DNA from: Vibrio chagasii
GTDB taxonomy: Bacteria; Pseudomonadota; Gammaproteobacteria; Enterobacterales; Vibrionaceae
Reading direction: 5' to 3'
NCBI GenBank assembly: GCA_041879415.1
Contig: CP090851.1
Location: 372,001 to 436,000, forward strand
Length of the DNA stretch: 64,000 nt
The position numbers were made by a program, and so were the translations under genes. The first letter of the stretch is position 1; every line of letters begins with the position of its first letter. The notes beneath the pieces were generated by a model. That model did no database searches. It was given only the letters and a program-made list of their open reading frames with translations, and was not told the origin of the DNA. Shown here piece by piece: positions 47,177 to 56,922 of this stretch.

Positions 47177-48733
47177 GTGAATATTCTAGGATATGCACAG
47201 AAGCTAGGTAAGGCGTTAATGCTACCTATCGCAACGCTTCCGATTGCGGCGCTTCTATTACGTTTAGGTCAAGGCGATCTACTTGATATTCCATTTATGG
47301 CGCAAGCTGGTGGTGCTATCTTCGGTAACCTACCATTGCTATTTGGTCTAGGTATCGCGATTGGTCTTTCTAAAGACGGTAACGGCGCAGCTGGTCTTGC
47401 TGGTGCAGTTGCTTACTTCGTTCTAACAGCGACAGCAACAACAATTAACGCTGACGTTAACATGTCTTTCTTCGGCGGTATCTTCGCAGGTATCATCGCA
47501 GGTCACTCTTACAACGCTTTCCATGCTACACGCCTTCCTGAGTGGCTGGCATTCTTCGCTGGTAAACGTTTAGTACCAATCATGGCTGGCCTATTTGCAC
47601 TTGTTGCAGGTGCTGTGTCTGGTGTGGTTTGGCCTGGTGTTCAATCTGGTCTAGACGCACTGGCTCACGCAGTATCAACGTCTGGCGCTATCGGTCAATT
47701 CGTTTACGGTACTCTTAACCGTGCACTTATCCCTGTAGGTCTACACCACGTATTGAACTCGTACTTCTGGTTCGGTATGGGTACATGTCAAGAAATCATC
47801 GTTGCTGGTCAAGGCGCATTCGCTAACATCACTCAACTTTGTGTTGACCCATCACTAGCTAAAACTCTAGTTGTTGGCCAAGAGCACACATTCACATTCG
47901 CTAACTCTGTAACTCCAGAAATCACTACTGTTGTTAAAGAAGTAACTGACACTGTTAAATCTGGCGACCTACACCGTTTCTTCGGTGGCGATAAAGGCGC
48001 TGGCGTATTCATGAACGGTTTCTTCCCAGTAATGATGTTCGGTCTACCAGGTGCTGCACTTGCAATGTACCTAGCTGCTCCTGCTGAAAAACGTAGCCAA
48101 GTTGGTGGTGCACTATTCTCAGTAGCATTCTGTTCATTCCTAACAGGTATCACAGAGCCGCTAGAATTCATGTTCGTATTCCTAGCTCCTGCTCTATACG
48201 CAATGCACGCTGTATTCACTGGTCTGTCTCTAGTAGTTGCTAACATGTTTGGTACTCTGCACGGTTTCGGTTTCTCTGCTGGTCTTATCGACTTCGTATT
48301 GAACTGGGGTCTAGCAACTAAACCTCTAGTACTTCTAGCAATCGGCCTTGGCTTCGGTGCTCTATACTTCTTCACATTCTCTTTCGCAATCCGCGCTTTC
48401 AACCTGAAATCGCCTGGTCGTGAAGATGATGACGCTGCAGCGACTCCAGCTGGCGAAGCTCCAAAAGGCGACCTTGCACGTCAATACCTGAAAGCTCTAG
48501 GTGGTCACGAGAACCTAACTTCAATCGACGCTTGTATCACACGTCTACGTCTAACTCTTAAAGACCGCTCTGTTGCTGACGAAGCAGTTCTTAAGAAACT
48601 AGGTGCTAAAGGTGTTGTTAAGCTAGGTGAAAACAACCTACAAGTTATCCTAGGCCCTCTTGCTGAAATCGTAGCTGGCGAAATGAAAGCTATCGGTGCA
48701 GGTGAAGACCTATCTGATGTAAAACTTCCATAG
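47177..48733 (+). CDS. nagE: PTS N-acetylglucosamine transporter, IICB form
   Basis: A 518-residue membrane permease that imports and phosphorylates N-acetylglucosamine. The IIC domain occupies about residues 1-385 (LGKALMLPIATLPIAALLLRLG, ALIPVGLHHVLNSYFWF, GITEPLEFMFVFLAP), followed by a short linker and the IIB domain with phospho-Cys453 in DACITRLRLTL. Unlike E. coli NagE it ends after IIB with no IIA domain, so it must borrow IIA(Glc), whose gene crr is in this window. GTG start with GGGGGAA 7 bases upstream. Strong codon bias; a terminator follows. Confidence 0.95.
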   Translation: MNILGYAQKLGKALMLPIATLPIAALLLRLGQGDLLDIPFMAQAGGAIFGNLPLLFGLGIAIGLSKDGNGAAGLAGAVAYFVLTATATTINADVNMSFFGGIFAGIIAGHSYNAFHATRLPEWLAFFAGKRLVPIMAGLFALVAGAVSGVVWPGVQSGLDALAHAVSTSGAIGQFVYGTLNRALIPVGLHHVLNSYFWFGMGTCQEIIVAGQGAFANITQLCVDPSLAKTLVVGQEHTFTFANSVTPEITTVVKEVTDTVKSGDLHRFFGGDKGAGVFMNGFFPVMMFGLPGAALAMYLAAPAEKRSQVGGALFSVAFCSFLTGITEPLEFMFVFLAPALYAMHAVFTGLSLVVANMFGTLHGFGFSAGLIDFVLNWGLATKPLVLLAIGLGFGALYFFTFSFAIRAFNLKSPGREDDDAAATPAGEAPKGDLARQYLKALGGHENLTSIDACITRLRLTLKDRSVADEAVLKKLGAKGVVKLGENNLQVILGPLAEIVAGEMKAIGAGEDLSDVKLP

Positions 48734-48787
48734 TAGGGAAGTACTTAACTGAGCAGTAATTAATACTCTCAAGTAAGTGTCAAATTG

Positions 48788-48814
48788 AAAGCCTCCCATC
48801 TGGGGGGCTTTTTT
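48788..48814 (+). terminator. nagE terminator
   Basis: AGCC(T)CCC and GGGGGGCT form the stem around ATCT, followed by six T residues. Confidence 0.8.
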
Positions 48815-49035
48815 GTATCTGCATCGTGAGGACAAGTGAGAAGGTTCGTTCTATTCTTCATCGAATAGCAGAAATAATCGCAATTAACTGATGGTTCTTA
48901 TTGTGCAAAGGCTAAGAATTGTGGATGATTAGCAACAATGATCTTTCTACCTAGGGTGAGCGCTAAAAGTGGCGTTTTGCTAGGAGAGGGAAGATAACTT
49001 TCTCTGACAATACTAAATACATAGAGGTGCTATAG
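48815..49035 (+). other. Upstream region of glnS
   Basis: No gene. The stretch must hold the glnS promoter. A TATTC/GAATA hairpin at 48852-48867 is the only structure noted; no regulator site was recognised. Confidence 0.4.
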
Positions 49036-50703
49036 ATGAGTGAAGCTGAGGCTCGTCCATCGAATTTCATTCGCCAAATTATCGATAAAGATTTAGCGGA
49101 TGGTACACACAGTAGCGTGCATACTCGTTTCCCGCCGGAGCCAAATGGTTACCTGCACATCGGTCACGCTAAATCTATTTGCTTGAATTTTGGTATTGCT
49201 CAGGACTACCAGGGACAATGTAATCTTCGTTTCGATGATACAAACCCTGAAAAAGAAGACGTTGAATACGTTGAGTCAATTAAGAATGATGTAAGCTGGT
49301 TAGGCTTCGAATGGTCTGGTGACATTTGTTACTCATCAAACTACTTCGATACGCTTTACGCTTATGCTGTGGAATTAATTAATAAAGGCTTAGCGTACGT
49401 TGACGAGCTAAGTCCTGAGCAGATCCGCGAATACCGTGGCACGCTAAAAGAGCCAGGTAAAGCAAGCCCATACCGCGACCGCAGCCCTGAAGAAAACCTA
49501 GCGCTATTTGAAAAAATGCGTGACGGTGGCTTTGAAGAAGGTAAAGCGTGTCTACGTGCTAAGATCGACATGAGCTCGTCATTCATGGTAATGCGTGATC
49601 CTGTTATTTACCGTGTTCGTTTTGCTCACCACCATCAGACAGGTGACAAATGGTGCATTTACCCAATGTACGATTTCACTCACTGTATCTCTGATGCGCT
49701 GGAAGGTATTACGCATTCTATCTGTACTCTTGAATTCCAAGACAACCGTCGTTTGTACGACTGGGTTCTAGATAATATTACGATCGATTGCCAACCTCGT
49801 CAGTACGAGTTCAGCCGTCTGAATCTTGAATACACAGTGATGTCTAAGCGTAAGCTAAACCAACTTGTGGTTGAAAATCTAGTTCAAGGTTGGGATGACC
49901 CACGTATGCCAACTATCTCTGGTTTACGCCGTCGTGGTTTCACTTCTGCGTCTATTCGTGAATTCTGTAAGCGTATCGGTGTGACTAAACAAGAGAACAT
50001 GATTGAGTTCGGTTCACTTGAGTCTTGTATCCGTGATGACTTGAACGAAAATGCACCTCGTGCAATGGCTGTTCTAGATCCGGTTAAGATCGTGATTGAA
50101 AACTACGATGCAGACAAAGTAGAAACACTAACGGTCGCTAACCATCCGAACAAGCCTGAAATGGGCACTCGTGAAGTACCATTTACTCGTGAAGTTTGGA
50201 TCGAGCGTGATGACTTCCGTGAAGAAGCAAACAAGAAGTACAAGCGTTTGGTTCTAGGTAAAGAAGTTCGTCTACGCGGTGCTTACGTAATTAAAGCAGA
50301 ACGTATCGAGAAAGATGCAGAAGGCAACATTACAACTATCTTCTGTTCTTACGATGACGAGACGCTAGGTAAGAACCCAGCAGATGGCCGCAAAGTGAAG
50401 GGTGTTATCCACTGGGTATCTGCTGATAAAGCACTGCCAGCTGAGATTCGTCTATACGATCGTCTATTTACTGTGGCAAACCCTGCCGCTGCGGATGATT
50501 TTGCTGCAACGATCAACCCAGAGTCTCTGGTTAAGTTGAACGGTTTTGTTGAGCCTAGCCTAGCGGAAGCCGCTGCAGAGCAAGGTTTCCAATTTGAGCG
50601 TACAGGTTACTTCTGTGTTGATTCAAAAGACTCTAAAGCAGATGCGTTGGTATTCAACCGCACGGTTGGCCTACGTGATACTTGGGGTAAAGCTGAAGCA
50701 TAA
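49036..50703 (+). CDS. glnS: Glutaminyl-tRNA synthetase
   Basis: A 555-residue class I aminoacyl-tRNA synthetase charging tRNA(Gln). The HIGH motif is in [15 protein letters not shown], the second ATP motif is VMSKRKL, and the anticodon-binding beta-barrels fill the C-terminal third (about 340-550). Length matches the gamma-proteobacterial enzyme. It is followed by a terminator and is monocistronic. Confidence 0.98.
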   Translation: MSEAEARPSNFIRQIIDKDLADGTHSSVHTRFPPEPNGYLHIGHAKSICLNFGIAQDYQGQCNLRFDDTNPEKEDVEYVESIKNDVSWLGFEWSGDICYSSNYFDTLYAYAVELINKGLAYVDELSPEQIREYRGTLKEPGKASPYRDRSPEENLALFEKMRDGGFEEGKACLRAKIDMSSSFMVMRDPVIYRVRFAHHHQTGDKWCIYPMYDFTHCISDALEGITHSICTLEFQDNRRLYDWVLDNITIDCQPRQYEFSRLNLEYTVMSKRKLNQLVVENLVQGWDDPRMPTISGLRRRGFTSASIREFCKRIGVTKQENMIEFGSLESCIRDDLNENAPRAMAVLDPVKIVIENYDADKVETLTVANHPNKPEMGTREVPFTREVWIERDDFREEANKKYKRLVLGKEVRLRGAYVIKAERIEKDAEGNITTIFCSYDDETLGKNPADGRKVKGVIHWVSADKALPAEIRLYDRLFTVANPAAADDFAATINPESLVKLNGFVEPSLAEAAAEQGFQFERTGYFCVDSKDSKADALVFNRTVGLRDTWGKAEA

Positions 50704-50730
50704 TTGTTAACGCTAATAAGCTATCTAATA

Positions 50731-50757
50731 AAAACCGGCCTAGTGCCGGTTTTTTTG
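50731..50757 (+). terminator. glnS terminator
   Basis: ACCGGC (50734-50739) and GCCGGT (50745-50750) form the stem around CTAGT, followed by a seven-T run. Confidence 0.88.
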
Positions 50758-50810
50758 TGACTGTATATACTGCTAATGAGGATTAAATTTCGATTGCTTC
50801 TAATGTGGTA

Positions 50811-51440
50811 TCAGATATCTTCTGGTCGAGAATTGGTGATCTCCCCAGTGCGGGAGTTGTACCAAAACACGTATTCGGCTCTGTCTGGGTTCCTGTGTTG
50901 ACCCTCTGCGGTATAGATGTAGTAGCAAAGTGCTTGAGCGGTCTCTGAGCCACCCTCTTTAGTTAAAAAGGTTAGGTTTTGGCGGCGTGAGACAAAATCG
51001 AATCCATCAAAATTATCTCTATCTGTTGTGACGGTTAGATCGGTATTCATGATCGCGTCCCAAATAGCGACACACCCCTGATGACCTTTACCTATATTGT
51101 AGGGAGCGCCCATCGGAGAGTTTTTATCGACACCTAAAGGGTAGCCTTCATCATTCATATCCAATTGAGGGTTGCCGTTGGCATCTTCTCCAAAGCCAGG
51201 TAGGTCGTTCATTTCTGAATTACCGCCGCCATTCACAAGCCATTTGCTGTGAGCAAACGTAATCGCACTTTGAAACTGAGATTGAGCGCCATTGAAAATA
51301 GCAATTCGGCTATCACTTTGCAGATTGAGAAAGCGCGGAAGTGCAACAACAGAAAGCACGGTTATGATCACAATCACAACCAGTAGCTCTATCAGGGTAA
51401 ATGCTTTTATATGCGGTCGCTTTCTGTATGAGTCGTTCAT
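50811..51440 (-). CDS. Orphan type IV pilin-like/pseudopilin prepilin
   Basis: A 209-residue prepilin. A short basic leader (MNDSYRKRPHIKA) is followed by the hydrophobic pilin helix FTLIELLVVIVIITVLSVVALPRFL with the conserved Glu at +5 (Glu18). The residue before the cleavage point is Ala13 where PilD substrates normally have Gly. The globular part has two cysteines (QGCVAIWD and ALCYYIY) and a C-terminal NSRTGEI segment. It resembles MSHA or type II secretion minor pilins, but no other pilus gene is nearby; it lies between glnS and fur. Confidence 0.82.
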   Translation of the reverse strand: MNDSYRKRPHIKAFTLIELLVVIVIITVLSVVALPRFLNLQSDSRIAIFNGAQSQFQSAITFAHSKWLVNGGGNSEMNDLPGFGEDANGNPQLDMNDEGYPLGVDKNSPMGAPYNIGKGHQGCVAIWDAIMNTDLTVTTDRDNFDGFDFVSRRQNLTFLTKEGGSETAQALCYYIYTAEGQHRNPDRAEYVFWYNSRTGEITNSRPEDI

Positions 51441-51453
51441 GATAGCTACAAAT

Positions 51454-51484
51454 AAAAAACGCTGACCGAAGTCAGCGTTTTTTT
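51454..51484 (-). terminator. fur terminator
   Basis: ACGCTGAC and GTCAGCGT form the stem around a CGAA tetraloop with long A and T flanks. It starts almost at the fur stop codon. Confidence 0.88.
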
Positions 51485-51932
51485 AATTTTTCGGTTTGTG
51501 CGCGTCTGGGTTACCTTTGCAATCACCCGTCATGCTTTTACCGTAAAGGTATAAACTGTGGTTCGTTAGCTGAACGTTGTAACGCTTCGCTATCTCTTTT
51601 TGTCTCTCTTCGATGATGTCATCAGAGAACTCGATAACTTCGCCACAATCTAGACATACTAGGTGATCGTGGTGGTGCTGTGTTGAAAGTTCGAATACAG
51701 ACTTACCGCCTTCAAAATGGTGGCGAGTTACAATGCCAGCGTCATCGAATTGGTTTAATACTCGATAAACGGTCGCAAGCCCGATCTCTTCACCTAAGTC
51801 GATCAGCTTTTTATATAAATCTTCAGCACTAATATGTTGGCAGTCTGGTTGTTGTAATACTTCTAAAATTTTGAGCCTTGGGAGGGTCACTTTAAGACCA
51901 GCATCTTTTAGCGCTTGATTATTGTCTGACAT
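51483..51932 (-). CDS. fur: Ferric uptake regulator Fur
   Basis: A 149-residue iron-dependent repressor. The start MSDNNQALKDAGLKVTLPRLK is standard; a longer in-frame extension is rejected. The winged helix covers about residues 1-80 (SAEDLYKKLIDLGEEIGLATVYRVLNQFDDAGIV), and the metal sites include the cluster QHHHDHLVCLDCGEVIEF with the CxxC zinc pair. With iron it represses siderophore and uptake genes. The fur-fldA-ybfF-seqA-pgm order resembles E. coli, interrupted by a DUF4442 gene. Confidence 0.98.
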   Translation of the reverse strand: MSDNNQALKDAGLKVTLPRLKILEVLQQPDCQHISAEDLYKKLIDLGEEIGLATVYRVLNQFDDAGIVTRHHFEGGKSVFELSTQHHHDHLVCLDCGEVIEFSDDIIEERQKEIAKRYNVQLTNHSLYLYGKSMTGDCKGNPDAHKPKN

Positions 51933-52139
51933 ATACTTTCCTGTTGATGATCTGCAGCAATTAACAGAATTCAATATTAATACCATTATAGTTTAGTCAG
52001 GCATAACAATAAACCACGAACTTCAAAGGGTTACTAATCAACATCACAATCTGTTTTGTAAATTGGAAGTATCTCACTTATAGTGGAGGTACGACCAGTC
52101 AAGGTGGCGGTAATTCTAATATGAACACGGAATGTTGTT

Positions 52140-52646
52140 ATGAATAAGCAACTTGCAAAAATATACAAACCAAACATCGTAAAATTCGCTCTTAATATAT
52201 GGCCTCCATTTTGGGGAGCAGGGATAAAGATAGCCCATATTAGTTCGGATTTTAGGGTAGTAAAAACAGTGCTTAAGTTGCGCTGGTGGAACAAAAATGC
52301 CAATCGTACTCAGTATGGCGGTAGCATATTTTCCCTAACGGATCCTGTTTACTCATTGATGTTAATGGGAATTTTAGGTGAAAGGTATTATGTGTGGGAC
52401 AAAGAGGCGAGCATTAACTTCATCAAACCTGGTCAGTCAGATCTGTATGCAGACTTTGAAATAAGCCAAGGTCAGCTTGATGAGATTTACCGTCAGACTC
52501 AACTTGGTGAGAAGTGTTTTCCCGAGTTTATTATCTATGTCAAAGATAAACAGGGTAATGTGGTCTCAGAAATTCAGCGTACGCTTTATGTCAGAAAGAA
52601 GCCGCAATTCAGAGATGATGACGAAGCACTAGAAGCAGAGTGCTAA
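52140..52646 (+). CDS. DUF4442 hotdog-fold protein
   Basis: A 168-residue protein of the DUF4442 family, related to hotdog thioesterases (PaaI-like). Visible features: KFALNIWPPFWGAGIKIAHISSDFRVVKTVLKLRWWNKNANRTQYGGSIFSLTDPVYSLML, in which the N-R-T-Q-Y-G-G-S-I-F-S-L segment is the conserved substrate-site helix. No catalytic assignment is certain; acyl-CoA or acyl-carrier thioester hydrolysis is the family-based guess. It stands alone between fur and fldA on the opposite strand, with its own terminator. Confidence 0.85.
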   Translation: MNKQLAKIYKPNIVKFALNIWPPFWGAGIKIAHISSDFRVVKTVLKLRWWNKNANRTQYGGSIFSLTDPVYSLMLMGILGERYYVWDKEASINFIKPGQSDLYADFEISQGQLDEIYRQTQLGEKCFPEFIIYVKDKQGNVVSEIQRTLYVRKKPQFRDDDEALEAEC

Positions 52647-52678
52647 TTTAGATGAACAGATCTTATATAGACAAATAG

Positions 52679-52708
52679 AAAAAAACCTCCAATTAGGAGG
52701 TTTTTTTC
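52679..52708. terminator. Terminator between the convergent DUF4442 and fldA genes
   Basis: ACCTCC (52685-52690) and GGAGGT (52696-52701) form the stem around AATTA within long A and T runs, suited to both directions. Confidence 0.85.
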
Positions 52709-52756
52709 TATCTAGAGAGTTGTCACTAATTGTAACAATGGACAACTGCCAGAGAA

Positions 52757-53290
52757 TTAGTCTTCAAGCTCTGCTAGGCACATCTCTTCGTGGATTTGTT
52801 TAACCCAGTTAGATACACGCTCATCAGTTAGCTCTGGTTGACGGTCTTCATCGATACATAGACCAACGAACTGGCTGTCATCGCCTTCAACTAGACCTTT
52901 CGATGCTTCGAACTCGTAGCCTTCAGTAGAAGTGTAACCTAGGATAGTACCGCCTTTCGCTTCAACGATGTCACGGATAGTACCCATAGCATCACAGAAG
53001 TATTCTGCGTAATCTTCTTGGTCACCACAACCAAAGATAGCAACAAGCTTAGTTGAGAAATCAATAGCTTCTAGCTCTGGGAAGAAATCATCCCAATCAC
53101 ATTGTGCTTCGCCGTAGTACCACGTAGGGATACCAAGCAGCAGTAGATCGAAGTTATCGATATCTTCTTTGCTGCTTTTTGCAATGTCTTGAACGTGAAC
53201 GAGCTGTTTGCTCAATTGCTTTTGAATCATCTTAGCAACAGCTTCAGTGTTACCTGTATCGCTACCAAAGAAGAGACCTACACTTGCCAT
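52757..53290 (-). CDS. fldA: Flavodoxin
   Basis: A 177-residue FMN electron carrier supplying reductant to biotin, methionine and isoprenoid enzymes. The FMN phosphate loop is FFGSDTGNTEAVAK; the isoalloxazine stacking segments are GIPTWYYGEAQCDWDDF and FGCGDQEDYAEYFCDAM. The ATG at 53290 is preferred (AAAGG site 9 bases upstream) over an ATG 18 bases earlier. An acidic C-terminal tail is typical of long-chain flavodoxins. Adjacent to fur as in E. coli. Confidence 0.97.
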   Translation of the reverse strand: MASVGLFFGSDTGNTEAVAKMIQKQLSKQLVHVQDIAKSSKEDIDNFDLLLLGIPTWYYGEAQCDWDDFFPELEAIDFSTKLVAIFGCGDQEDYAEYFCDAMGTIRDIVEAKGGTILGYTSTEGYEFEASKGLVEGDDSQFVGLCIDEDRQPELTDERVSNWVKQIHEEMCLAELED

Positions 53291-53348
53291 AGAATCATTA
53301 CCTTTCATTTTGTCTGTTGTCGGTGTAATAAAGTTCGGAGGGGAATCG

Positions 53349-53567
53349 TTAGATCCCGGTTCCTTCCCAGCTTAGTTGGATTATCCCTTTGGCGATAAAA
53401 CCTGCACAGCCAAGGAAAAGTACTAACCACACAATGCGACGACCAAATGGAGGAACATTTCCTTGCTTGAGAACGTCCTTAATTGCCATACCGATCAAAA
53501 AGAAAATCGCGGCAAATAGGAGATCTAAACCAACAGATTCAATGATGTTCATGTAGTCGTAAAGCAT
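53349..53567 (-). CDS. DUF2788 small inner-membrane protein
   Basis: A 72-residue protein with two predicted helices (about 12-31 and 46-65) separated by a short basic loop (KDVLKQGNVPPFGRR). The pattern I-G-M-A-I-K-D-V-L-K-Q-G-N-V-P-P-F-G-R is typical of DUF2788; function unknown. The ATG at 53567 has AAGG 6 bases upstream. It sits between the ybfF-like gene and fldA on the same strand, a place held by ybfE in E. coli, but the proteins are unrelated. Confidence 0.85.
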   Translation of the reverse strand: MLYDYMNIIESVGLDLLFAAIFFLIGMAIKDVLKQGNVPPFGRRIVWLVLFLGCAGFIAKGIIQLSWEGTGI

Positions 53568-53675
53568 GGGAACCTTATATACCAATTTTGCTTGGGCGCA
53601 CTATATCACTGTTGCGAGATAAAGTTAATGTGCAGTGATTACTCAGCTCTCATTTATCTGCATGAAAAAGCGCAC

Positions 53676-54437
53676 TTAAGCGATGAATTTTCGAATTGCT
53701 CTTAGCACTTCAGCAGGCTTTTCTGCGTGTAGCCAGTGGCCCGTATTCGCAATAACGTGCGCCTTTGCATTAGAAAATTGCTGTTGGACCGCAGTTTGGT
53801 GCTCAGCCGTGAGGTAGTCAGAATCCCCACCTTTTATTAGCAAGGTTTTGACTGAGGTTTTGTCGATCGGTTCCCAACCAATGATGTGTGCATAGTTGGC
53901 GAGCAGTGATGCGACGTTAAAGCGCCACTCCATAATGCCTTGTTCTGACTTAAACAGTGACTTCGTTAAGAATTGGCGAACACCGTCTATTTCGATATGC
54001 TTGGCGAGTACTTTAAGTGCTTCGGCACGAGATACTGGCTTTTCTTCAATGACAGCTTGTAGGCCGGCGAATACGTTGTCGTGACGGCTTTGGGTGTAAG
54101 CGACCGGTGCCATGTCCAATACAATCAGTTTGCGCAGCTCTAGATGTTGGGTAAGCGCCATAGCAACTTTGCCGCCCATCGAGTGACCAATCACAGTAAC
54201 ATCATTCAGATCGAGATCTTTCAACAGCTGAGCGACATCTTGTGCCATCGCTTGGTAATTATGAGTATCACTGTGGAAGGATTGTCCGTGGTTACGAAGA
54301 TCGATACTCAGTACCTGATGATCGACTTTTAGATCCCTGGCCAGCAAGCCTAGGTTGTCCAGATTACCGAATAATCCATGGATCAAAACTATGGTGTGAC
54401 CCTCACCTTCGATTTTATAGTTGAGCTGTACTGACAT
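53676..54437 (-). CDS. ybfF: Alpha/beta hydrolase, YbfF-like esterase
   Basis: A 253-residue alpha/beta hydrolase when started at MSVQLNYKIEG; an in-frame extension of 15-25 residues upstream is not supported by relatives. Motifs: the oxyanion HGLFGNLDNLG, the nucleophile elbow GHSMGGKVA with catalytic Ser, an acid in the GGDSDYL segment and the catalytic His in NTGHWLHAEKP. E. coli YbfF is an esterase with acyl-CoA activity, physiological role unknown. Divergent from seqA, as in E. coli. Confidence 0.92.
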   Translation of the reverse strand: MSVQLNYKIEGEGHTIVLIHGLFGNLDNLGLLARDLKVDHQVLSIDLRNHGQSFHSDTHNYQAMAQDVAQLLKDLDLNDVTVIGHSMGGKVAMALTQHLELRKLIVLDMAPVAYTQSRHDNVFAGLQAVIEEKPVSRAEALKVLAKHIEIDGVRQFLTKSLFKSEQGIMEWRFNVASLLANYAHIIGWEPIDKTSVKTLLIKGGDSDYLTAEHQTAVQQQFSNAKAHVIANTGHWLHAEKPAEVLRAIRKFIA

Positions 54438-54530
54438 TTTTATCTTATTCATGGTGGGTTTGACGTAGAGTATCCGCGCGGATCTCGCTATAATCTCCCT
54501 GAGTTTAAACATTGAGATTGTGAAAAGCGA

Positions 54531-55070
54531 ATGAAAACAATTGAGGTTGATGAGGACCTATACCGTTTTATTGCGGGTCAGACAGAACGTATTGGCGAAA
54601 GCGCTTCAGATATTCTGCGCCGCTTGTTACAGGTTGATAGCCAAGGCATGGCTCCGATCGAAGAGATCGTAGAGCCGAAAGGTATCGTTGTTAGCAAAGA
54701 GGTAGGCTTTACTCCAGAGAAATTCGATGGCGTTAAAGAAATGCGCTCACTACTAATATCAGATGAGTTTGCGTCACTAAAGAAAGCCATTGATCGTTTC
54801 ATGTTGGTGTTATCAACACTGCATAAAATCGACCCTGAAAGCTTTTCAGAAGCAACTCAAGTAAAAGGCCGTAAGCGTGTTTACTTTGCAGACAACGAAG
54901 CGACGTTGCTAGCAAACGGCAACACAACTAAGCCTAAAGCCATTCCACAAAGTCCTTTTTGGGTTATTACAAATAATAATACTAGCCGTAAAAGACAGAT
55001 GGTTGAGCAGCTTATGAGCCGCATGAATTTCCAAGCAGAATTGATCGAAAAAGTAACAGGTTCAATTTAA
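54531..55070 (+). CDS. seqA: Negative modulator of replication initiation SeqA
   Basis: A 179-residue DNA-binding protein that sequesters hemimethylated GATC sites and delays re-initiation at oriC. The N-terminal oligomerisation domain is MKTIEVDEDLYRFIAGQTERIGESASDILRRLL (1-35), followed by a variable linker (35-65) and the C-terminal DNA-binding domain (about 70-179) with RKRVYFADNEATLLANGNTTKPKAIPQSPFWVITNNNT. Its presence implies Dam methylation in the host. It precedes pgm, as in E. coli. Confidence 0.97.
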   Translation: MKTIEVDEDLYRFIAGQTERIGESASDILRRLLQVDSQGMAPIEEIVEPKGIVVSKEVGFTPEKFDGVKEMRSLLISDEFASLKKAIDRFMLVLSTLHKIDPESFSEATQVKGRKRVYFADNEATLLANGNTTKPKAIPQSPFWVITNNNTSRKRQMVEQLMSRMNFQAELIEKVTGSI

Positions 55071-55083
55071 CGAAATCTGATTT

Positions 55084-55127
55084 AAACCTCATAATATCCA
55101 TGGATAAGAAGATATTATGAGGTTTTT
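55084..55127 (+). terminator. seqA terminator
   Basis: A perfect 15-bp stem (55084-55098 with 55111-55125) closes a 12-base loop, followed by a T-run. pgm begins 36 bases later, so it probably has its own promoter or relies on readthrough. Confidence 0.82.
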
Positions 55128-55162
55128 TTGTTTTTAAATTTTATATATAAGGATGTCGAAAA

Positions 55163-56809
55163 ATGGCTATGCACCCTCGTGCTGGGCAAAAAGCTCAGCA
55201 GGAAGATCTTCATAATATTCCGGCTTTAGTGGCTAACTATTTCTTACAGCAACCGGATGCGACTAACCCAGACCACAAAGTACTGTTCGGTACTTCAGGT
55301 CACCGCGGTACAGCAGACAAATCAACATTCAACGAAAACCACATTCTAGCGATTGCACAAGCAGTGGCTGAAGTGCGTGCTGAGCAAGGTACAACAGGTC
55401 CACTTTTCTTAGGTAAAGATACACACGCGCTATCTGAACCTGCGTTTTCTACGGTAATCGAAGTACTTGTAGCGAACGGTGTTGAAGTTATTATTCAAGA
55501 AAACAATGGCTTTACTCCAACACCTGGTATCTCGCACGCGATTCTTACGCACAACCTAGTGAATGACAAAAAAGCCGATGGTATTGTTATCACACCTTCA
55601 CACAACCCACCTCAAGACGGCGGTATCAAATACAACCCGACACACGGTGGCCCTGCTGAAGCGGAGCTAACGCAAGCTATTGAAGATCGTGCGAACGTTA
55701 TTATTTCTGAGCAAATGCAAGGTGTTAAACGTACGCCTATTGCACAGGCTAAACAGTCTGAATTAGTGAAAGAAGTCGACCTAGTTGCTCCATACGTTGC
55801 TGATTTAGTTAACGTGGTTGATATGGAAGCTATCCAGAAAGCGAACATCAAAATTGGTGTGGATCCTCTGGGCGGAAGCGGCATCGATTACTGGCGTCAA
55901 ATTGGTAAAGCGTACAACTTAGACCTTACTTTGGTAAGTGAAGCGGTTGACCCTTCTTTCCAATTCATGTCTCTAGATAAAGATGGCGTGGTTCGTATGG
56001 ACTGTTCTTCACCATACGCAATGGCAGGCTTGCTAGCGCTTAAAGATGAGTACGCACTAGCGTTTGGTAACGACCCTGATTACGATCGTCACGGTATTGT
56101 TACGCCTAAAGGCCTGATGAACCCTAACCACTTCCTAGCGGTTTGTATCGACTACCTATACCGTAACCGTGAAGGTTGGGGTAAAGAGGTTGCTGTTGGT
56201 AAAACTTTGGTATCAAGTGCATTGATTGACCGTGTTGTTGCTGATCTAGGTCGTGAACTTTGTGAAGTGCCAGTTGGTTTCAAATGGTTTGTTGATGGCT
56301 TATACAACGGTCAGTTTGGTTTCGGTGGCGAAGAGAGTGCGGGTGCATCTTTCTTACGTAAAGACGGAACGCCGTGGTCAACAGATAAAGATGGTCTAAT
56401 CCTTTGCCTATTGGCGGCTGAGATCACCGCGGTAACGGGTAAGAATCCACAAGAGTACTATGAAGAGCTAGCTGCTAAACACGGTGAATCTAAGTACAAC
56501 CGTATTCAAGCGGTAGCAAATGGTGCACAAAAAGACGTGCTTAAGAAGCTATCTCCAGAGATGGTATCTGCTGAAACACTTGCTGGTGATGCGATTACTG
56601 CTCGCTTGACACATGCTCCAGGTAATGGCGCTGCAATTGGTGGCCTTAAAGTGACAACTGAGAATGGTTGGTTTGCTGCTCGTCCATCAGGCACGGAAGA
56701 CATCTACAAGATCTACTGTGAAAGCTTTAAAGGTGAAGAGCACCTAAAAGCAATTGAAGCAGAAGCTCAAGAGATTGTTAACCAAGTATTTTCTGCTGCA
56801 GGTCTATAA
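55163..56809 (+). CDS. pgm: Phosphoglucomutase (alpha-D-glucose phosphate-specific)
   Basis: A 548-residue enzyme interconverting glucose-1- and glucose-6-phosphate. The phosphoserine loop is [13 protein letters not shown]; the metal loop is [11 protein letters not shown]; the sugar-binding loop is [10 protein letters not shown]; the phosphate-binding loop near the C-terminus is [12 protein letters not shown]. Length matches the E. coli Pgm type. It feeds UDP-glucose and glycogen synthesis. AGGA precedes the ATG; a terminator follows. Confidence 0.97.
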   Translation: MAMHPRAGQKAQQEDLHNIPALVANYFLQQPDATNPDHKVLFGTSGHRGTADKSTFNENHILAIAQAVAEVRAEQGTTGPLFLGKDTHALSEPAFSTVIEVLVANGVEVIIQENNGFTPTPGISHAILTHNLVNDKKADGIVITPSHNPPQDGGIKYNPTHGGPAEAELTQAIEDRANVIISEQMQGVKRTPIAQAKQSELVKEVDLVAPYVADLVNVVDMEAIQKANIKIGVDPLGGSGIDYWRQIGKAYNLDLTLVSEAVDPSFQFMSLDKDGVVRMDCSSPYAMAGLLALKDEYALAFGNDPDYDRHGIVTPKGLMNPNHFLAVCIDYLYRNREGWGKEVAVGKTLVSSALIDRVVADLGRELCEVPVGFKWFVDGLYNGQFGFGGEESAGASFLRKDGTPWSTDKDGLILCLLAAEITAVTGKNPQEYYEELAAKHGESKYNRIQAVANGAQKDVLKKLSPEMVSAETLAGDAITARLTHAPGNGAAIGGLKVTTENGWFAARPSGTEDIYKIYCESFKGEEHLKAIEAEAQEIVNQVFSAAGL

Positions 56810-56846
56810 TCGAATACGATTCATAGAGTTATAAAGCAAAGAATGG

Positions 56847-56878
56847 AAGGGTTGATGTGAAAGCATCAGCCCTTTTTA
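56847..56878 (+). terminator. pgm terminator
   Basis: AAGGGTTGATG (56847-56857) and CATCAGCCCTT (56864-56874) form an 11-bp stem with one G-T pair and a T-run. The stem resembles the gltA terminator at 58873-58905. Confidence 0.82.
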
Positions 56879-56922
56879 GTTGGCCGGATTGTGAATAAGA
56901 AAGGAAGGATAAACGAGAGCGT

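Noticed and set aside
47833..48402. Minus-strand open frame (189 residues) over nagE
   Set aside because: Codon-bias shadow of a highly expressed gene; no protein-like pattern.
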